In this document: positions 7,787-10,000 of the stretch, piece after piece | How the letters are laid out: each line of letters starts with the position of its first letter | Position numbering within the stretch: position 1 is the first letter of the stretch | Assembly: GCA_012295275.1 (NCBI GenBank) | Contig: CM022677.1 | Location: 9,304,634-9,314,633, forward strand | Reading direction: 5' to 3' | Length of the DNA stretch: 10,000 bases | Origin: Chrysomallon squamiferum | Lineage: Eukaryota > Mollusca > Gastropoda > Neomphalida > Peltospiridae | Position numbers and translations under genes: made by a program | The notes under the pieces: generated by a model | Told to the model about the DNA's origin: nothing | Seen by the model: the letters and a program-made list of their open reading frames with translations, nothing else | Database searches by the model: none

Positions 7787-8510
7787 ATCGTTTATTTTCA
7801 CATACACGAGTTAGGTAACGGACACAAGAACATACAGACCGAATGTCAGCCAAAACAAACACAATAGATACATTCTGGTCACATTTTTAACAGAGTTGTA
7901 CGTTTCACGTCATAATTATATATTAAACAGTTGCTTTGAGTGACATTTCTAAAACGTTTCTAGAGTTGTCATAACAAAACACTGTGACTTACTCTTTTTA
8001 CTATTCAGTTTAATTACAATGAGAAAATACACTGAATCAGCGCAACCATTACAAAATTCTTGTTTGTGCTTCTAAAGTGTAGAATAGTTTAGCCATGGAG
8101 ATTTTGATTAAAAACATTGTTTTAAGGTAGAACATTTTGGCTATATAAACGATAGGAATAGTGGTAAAAAATATACATTTTAAACTGTCACAGTAAAATA
8201 TATATGCACTAGATAAATAACACATTAACAAGAGTACAGTTTGAGTTATTTATTTATACACAGAACATATTATATAATAACATTTAAAAAAAAAATAAGC
8301 GCAAGTAAATTAATTACCTTTTTTGAAACTTGAGTTAAAATAATTAGAATCAAATTATTACGAATCAGAACTCAACACCGAAGCGCACATATAATAGATA
8401 TAGTAGATTCCTGCAAACATCGATGGAAACCGCGGAATCAAAGAGAAAAGCGAAGTAACTTCAAAGCTGTGTTTATCATAATAATCGGATTTTACCTTAA
8501 GGAATGACGA

Positions 8511-8511
<1 letters not shown>
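7787..8511. other. AT-rich non-coding stretch
   Basis: No recognisable gene. Minus-strand donor-like sites occur near 8313-8319 (AAAG|GTAATT) and 8491-8497 (TTAAG|GTAAAA), without a matching open frame. The minus-strand open stretch at 8049-8231 has no recognisable motif. Confidence 0.5.

Positions 8512-8580
<69 letters not shown>
8512..8580. repeat. AAT microsatellite, 23 copies
   Basis: Pure AAT array of 69 bases, in the opposite orientation to the ATT arrays at 7717 and 8883. Confidence 0.97.
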
Positions 8581-8581
<1 letters not shown>

Positions 8582-8880
8582 CTTATGTTATGCAAATGAC
8601 TTTATAAGACTTAGTCTCCAATCGTACCCAAAATTTCACAATAAAAATAATAAATTAGATTATTATCACAGCTTCAATTCAAATAAAGGTTGAGCATTTA
8701 AAAAACATTATTTTATTACAAATCGATAATTTTTCGACTAACTGTGTGAGCGTGAGAAGAGAATAAAAGTTATTTTTCTTTTATTATAAGCGAGAGCGAG
8801 TGAGAGAGTACATCAAAAATTAACATTTTTCTTTTCTTATATTTCTGTGTATAGTGAAATGTAAATAATTGTTGTTGGTG

Positions 8881-8882
<2 letters not shown>

Positions 8883-8936
<54 letters not shown>

Positions 8937-8963
8937 GTTACTTATTATTGTTGTTGTTGTTGT
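8883..8963. repeat. ATT array followed by TTG array
   Basis: About 53 bases of ATT, a short break, then about six TTG units. Such adjacent triplet arrays arise when a point change in one unit is itself amplified. Confidence 0.93.
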
Positions 8964-9531
8964 TTTCTTTATGTTAATATCTCACAAACTCGTTTTTAGC
9001 TTTGTTATAATAACGTATTGCATTACACTTTTTCATTTACAGTCTATAAAAGTTCATTTTAATTTATTTGTTGTTCTTTTGTTCTGATGATCAGTATAAT
9101 TATTTATTATTGTTACAGTTTGTTAGTTTACCTCACAACTCGATCAGTCGAAGTAACTGCGCATGTCTAACAGATCGTCCATTGCAGTGTACACTATCGT
9201 GAATAGTACGGTTTCTTTTAAATCCTCGTGATTACGAGTAATTGTATTCAGATTATAGTAAACAATATTTAAACCAAAACTGTATTAAGTTTAATCATTC
9301 TTTTTCTTTACTTACATTCATGAAACGAGAAAAAAAAAGAAAAAAACAGGAGAAATTTTTGACTAATATTAATAAACTTAATATAATAATTTCAAATAGC
9401 ACCAGTTATTTGTAGTTGCACATAAAATCTACGGCAACTTGACTAGGTAGGAAACAATTTACTGCGATTGTAAATAAAATCAACGCGATTTCGGTCTGTA
9501 GAAAACGTAAATTAACGGCGATTTCACTAAG
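8964..9531. other. AT-rich flank with scattered promoter-like motifs
   Basis: No coding exon recognised. Near 9127-9170 lies a minus-strand candidate 5' exon: a patch with TGCGCATG (half of an NRF-1-type site) ends at GTGAG|GTAAAC. Support is limited to motif shape. Confidence 0.35.
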
Positions 9532-9546
9532 CACGTGCTATAAAAG
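9532..9546 (+). promoter_or_regulatory. E-box CACGTG and TATA-like TATAAAAG
   Basis: A palindromic CACGTG (9532-9537) is followed at once by TATAAAAG (9539-9546), and CAAGATGGCG lies a few bases on. CAAGATGGCG is the reverse complement of the canonical YY1 core CGCCATCTTG. The grouping resembles a core promoter reading to the right, but no coding gene follows within the window. Confidence 0.35.
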
Positions 9547-9855
9547 TTTCAAGATGGCGATCGAACACCGAAATGACACACAGACCATATTTTACGAGGC
9601 AATCATAACAATTAAATGCGTCCAAGCATTTTGATAAAATTTTAAAGACAATAAGATAAAAATCTAATTATTATGTCCACTTACCTTTCGTTCGTGTCAC
9701 GTAACCGGTTTTAGTGATTGTAGCATGTTGAAAATTCCGTAATAGTGTCACGATGGCGATCGAACACCAAAATGACCAACAGACCATTTTTCACGAGGCA
9801 ATCATAACAATTGAATGCGTCCAAGCATTTTGATAAAATTTTAAAGACAACAAGG

Positions 9856-9886
<31 letters not shown>

Positions 9887-9956
9887 GTCCAATTACCTTT
9901 CGTTCGTGTCACGTAGCTGGTTTTAATGATTCAAGCGTGTTGAAAATTCGTAATTT
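9546..9956. repeat. Tandem duplication of a promoter-like block, about 200 bp per copy
   Basis: Copy 1 covers about 9546-9744 and copy 2 about 9745-9956. The offset is 199 bases at the ATGGCGATCGAACACC motif (9554 and 9753) and 212 at TTACCTTTCGTTCGTGTCAC, the extra length coming from an AT repeat in copy 2. Each copy has a plus-strand open frame of 26 codons (9554-9634 and 9753-9833) beginning MAIEH and ending CVQAF. They differ at R/Q, T/Q, Y/H and K/E. On the minus strand copy 1 carries the donor GAAAG|GTAAGT (exon side from 9685), and copy 2 has the weaker GAAAG|GTAATT. Confidence 0.9.
9862..9884. repeat. AT dinucleotide microsatellite
   Basis: About eleven AT units expanded in the second copy of the duplication; the matching place in the first copy has no such run. 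Confidence 0.9.
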
Positions 9957-10000
9957 TCTAAAAAGCAGCGTAGGCACAGAAAAACTCAACGGAATCAAAA

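Noticed and set aside
7535-7867. 110-residue plus-strand open frame with a Leu run
   Set aside because: Its length depends on the ATT array being read as Leu. The flanking parts have no recognisable features and cover a better minus-strand splice signal.
8762-8785. Inverted repeat AATAAAAG / CTTTTATT with 8-base loop
   Set aside because: Low-complexity arms of eight bases, expected by chance in this composition.

Overview
This window looks like AT-rich nuclear DNA from an invertebrate animal. There are no bacterial-style genes. Instead short coding blocks are bounded by GT/AG splice signals and set among long AT-rich stretches with many microsatellites: AAT/ATT, AAAT, AAC/TTG, CA, CTGT and AT. 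Introns of roughly 150-1400 bases and this repeat mixture would fit a mollusc or another lophotrochozoan, but that placement is a guess. No mobile element, rRNA, tRNA or CRISPR array could be supported.

The left half (281-5049) holds part of one split gene on the minus strand. Seven exons, read from high to low coordinates, join in one frame with every phase matching: 5049-4984, 4548-4429, 4147-4063, 2870-2701, 2547-2427, 1937-1735 and 375-281. They give about 286 codons. The N-terminal part is polar and basic with proline-directed S/T sites. After it come helical EF-hand-like modules, mostly with degenerate calcium loops. The last one is cut by an intron, and the gene continues beyond the left edge. 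The layout recalls the poorly characterised, cilia-associated EF-hand protein family of vertebrate C1orf87, but that is a tentative match made by eye. The true 5' end is unresolved. An RFX-type X-box at 5867-5879, upstream of the gene, fits a ciliary gene promoter.

The most striking structure is at 365-783: eleven tandem copies of the 3' splice site of the last visible exon, each carrying the acceptor and the first exonic bases, in 35-bp and 46-bp versions. Every upstream copy would bring in an early stop codon if used.

The right half (5050-10000) has no convincing coding gene. It contains AT-rich flanking or intronic DNA, long ATT/AAT arrays, a weak exon candidate near 7593-7649 and, at the right edge, a tandem duplication of a promoter-like block of about 200 bp. 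That block carries ATGGCG start-like sites, a TATA-like element and an E-box to its left, and minus-strand splice-donor-like sites.
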